From Oscheius dolichura (lineage: Eukaryota > Nematoda > Chromadorea > Rhabditida > Rhabditidae), in NCBI GenBank assembly GCA_932521035.1, contig OW051492.1, forward strand, positions 682,001 to 746,000: DNA of 64,000 nucleotides, written 5' to 3'. A model generated the notes under the pieces. That model had not been told where the DNA came from. It saw only the letters and a program-made list of their open reading frames with translations, and did not search any database. Within the stretch, counting starts at the first letter, position 1. Every line of letters starts with the position of its first letter. This document shows, piece after piece, positions 63,781-64,000 of this stretch. Both the position numbers and the translations under genes were made by a program.

Positions 63781-64000
63781 ATGTTTTCTCGTTTCCCGCC
63801 TATTCGAATGTTTCCCCGTCTCTCTACCCTCCTGCTAGTCGGCGGCTGTACAAAAGAAAAAGAAAAAGGAGCTCTGCAATCGATTGAGACGATAAGATTA
63901 GAGGTAATTTTGTGTCGGACTGACCTCACTTCAGTCCAAAAAATTCTAGGAAGATGAAAATAACCGGCTCTTGATATCCCAATCCGACGGGGGACAACTC
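63781..64000 (+). CDS. Unrecognised protein, N-terminal part (runs off the right edge)
   Basis: ATG immediately after an acceptor. Exon 1 (63,781 to about 63,903) reads MFSRFPPIRMFPRLSTLLLV, then GGCTKEKEKGALQSIETIRL; a 5' splice site GTAATT follows, and the next exon reads EDENNRLLISQSDGGQL to the window end. The Arg-rich, acid-free first 20 residues would suit a mitochondrial leader. Too little remains to name a family. Confidence 0.6.

Overview
The window is nuclear DNA from a eukaryote, most likely a nematode. Almost every gene is split by short GT-AG introns, many of them 35-50 bp with TTTTCAG or TTTTAG acceptors. Most start codons lie only 0-25 bp downstream of a 3' splice-acceptor-like sequence, as expected for spliced-leader trans-splicing. 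Several genes are packed like operon members, and TTAGGC-type (nematode telomere repeat) motifs occur inside dispersed repeats. No bacterial, plasmid, phage or CRISPR feature was seen.

The window has three compositional zones. Left zone (1 to about 17.3 kb, all genes on the minus strand): the 5' end of UDP-glucose 4-epimerase, two paralogous Cys-loop receptor subunits, a three-module granulin gene and the proline-rich 3' half of an unrecognised nuclear-type protein. Middle zone (about 17.3-42 kb, AT-rich, tiny introns, no copies of the hairpin repeat): the 5' half of the proline-rich gene lying almost directly behind a DOT1 histone methyltransferase, an AFG1-type ATPase divergent from XRN2, TIPIN, ribosomal protein L31, mitochondrial aspartate aminotransferase, an Ariadne RBR ubiquitin ligase, PRP31 followed closely by mitochondrial ribosomal protein S25, a small unknown protein and a secreted cysteine-rich protein. 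Right zone (about 42-64 kb): glucose-6-phosphate isomerase, UBE2G2, a GKAP1-like coiled-coil protein, a second L31 gene, a SAC2/INPP5F phosphoinositide phosphatase, cytochrome c oxidase subunit 4, microcephalin and the start of one more gene.

The outer zones are full of a short hairpin element with arms of the type CCCGTAAAATCTCGGCAG, usually inside introns, plus a longer relative about 170 bp long, three independent inverted-repeat (MITE-like) elements, and four degenerate tRNA-like loci. Most genes are conserved housekeeping functions (glycolysis, ER-associated ubiquitination, splicing, translation, respiration, genome maintenance) with no common pathway. The points most worth checking are the very tight dot-1/proline-rich gene pair, two candidate ultra-short introns (25 and 27 bp), the two diverged L31 genes, the structure-conserving hairpin family and a single-base frameshift in the proline-rich gene. 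All gene models were built by eye from splice sites and reading frames; no database search was run.
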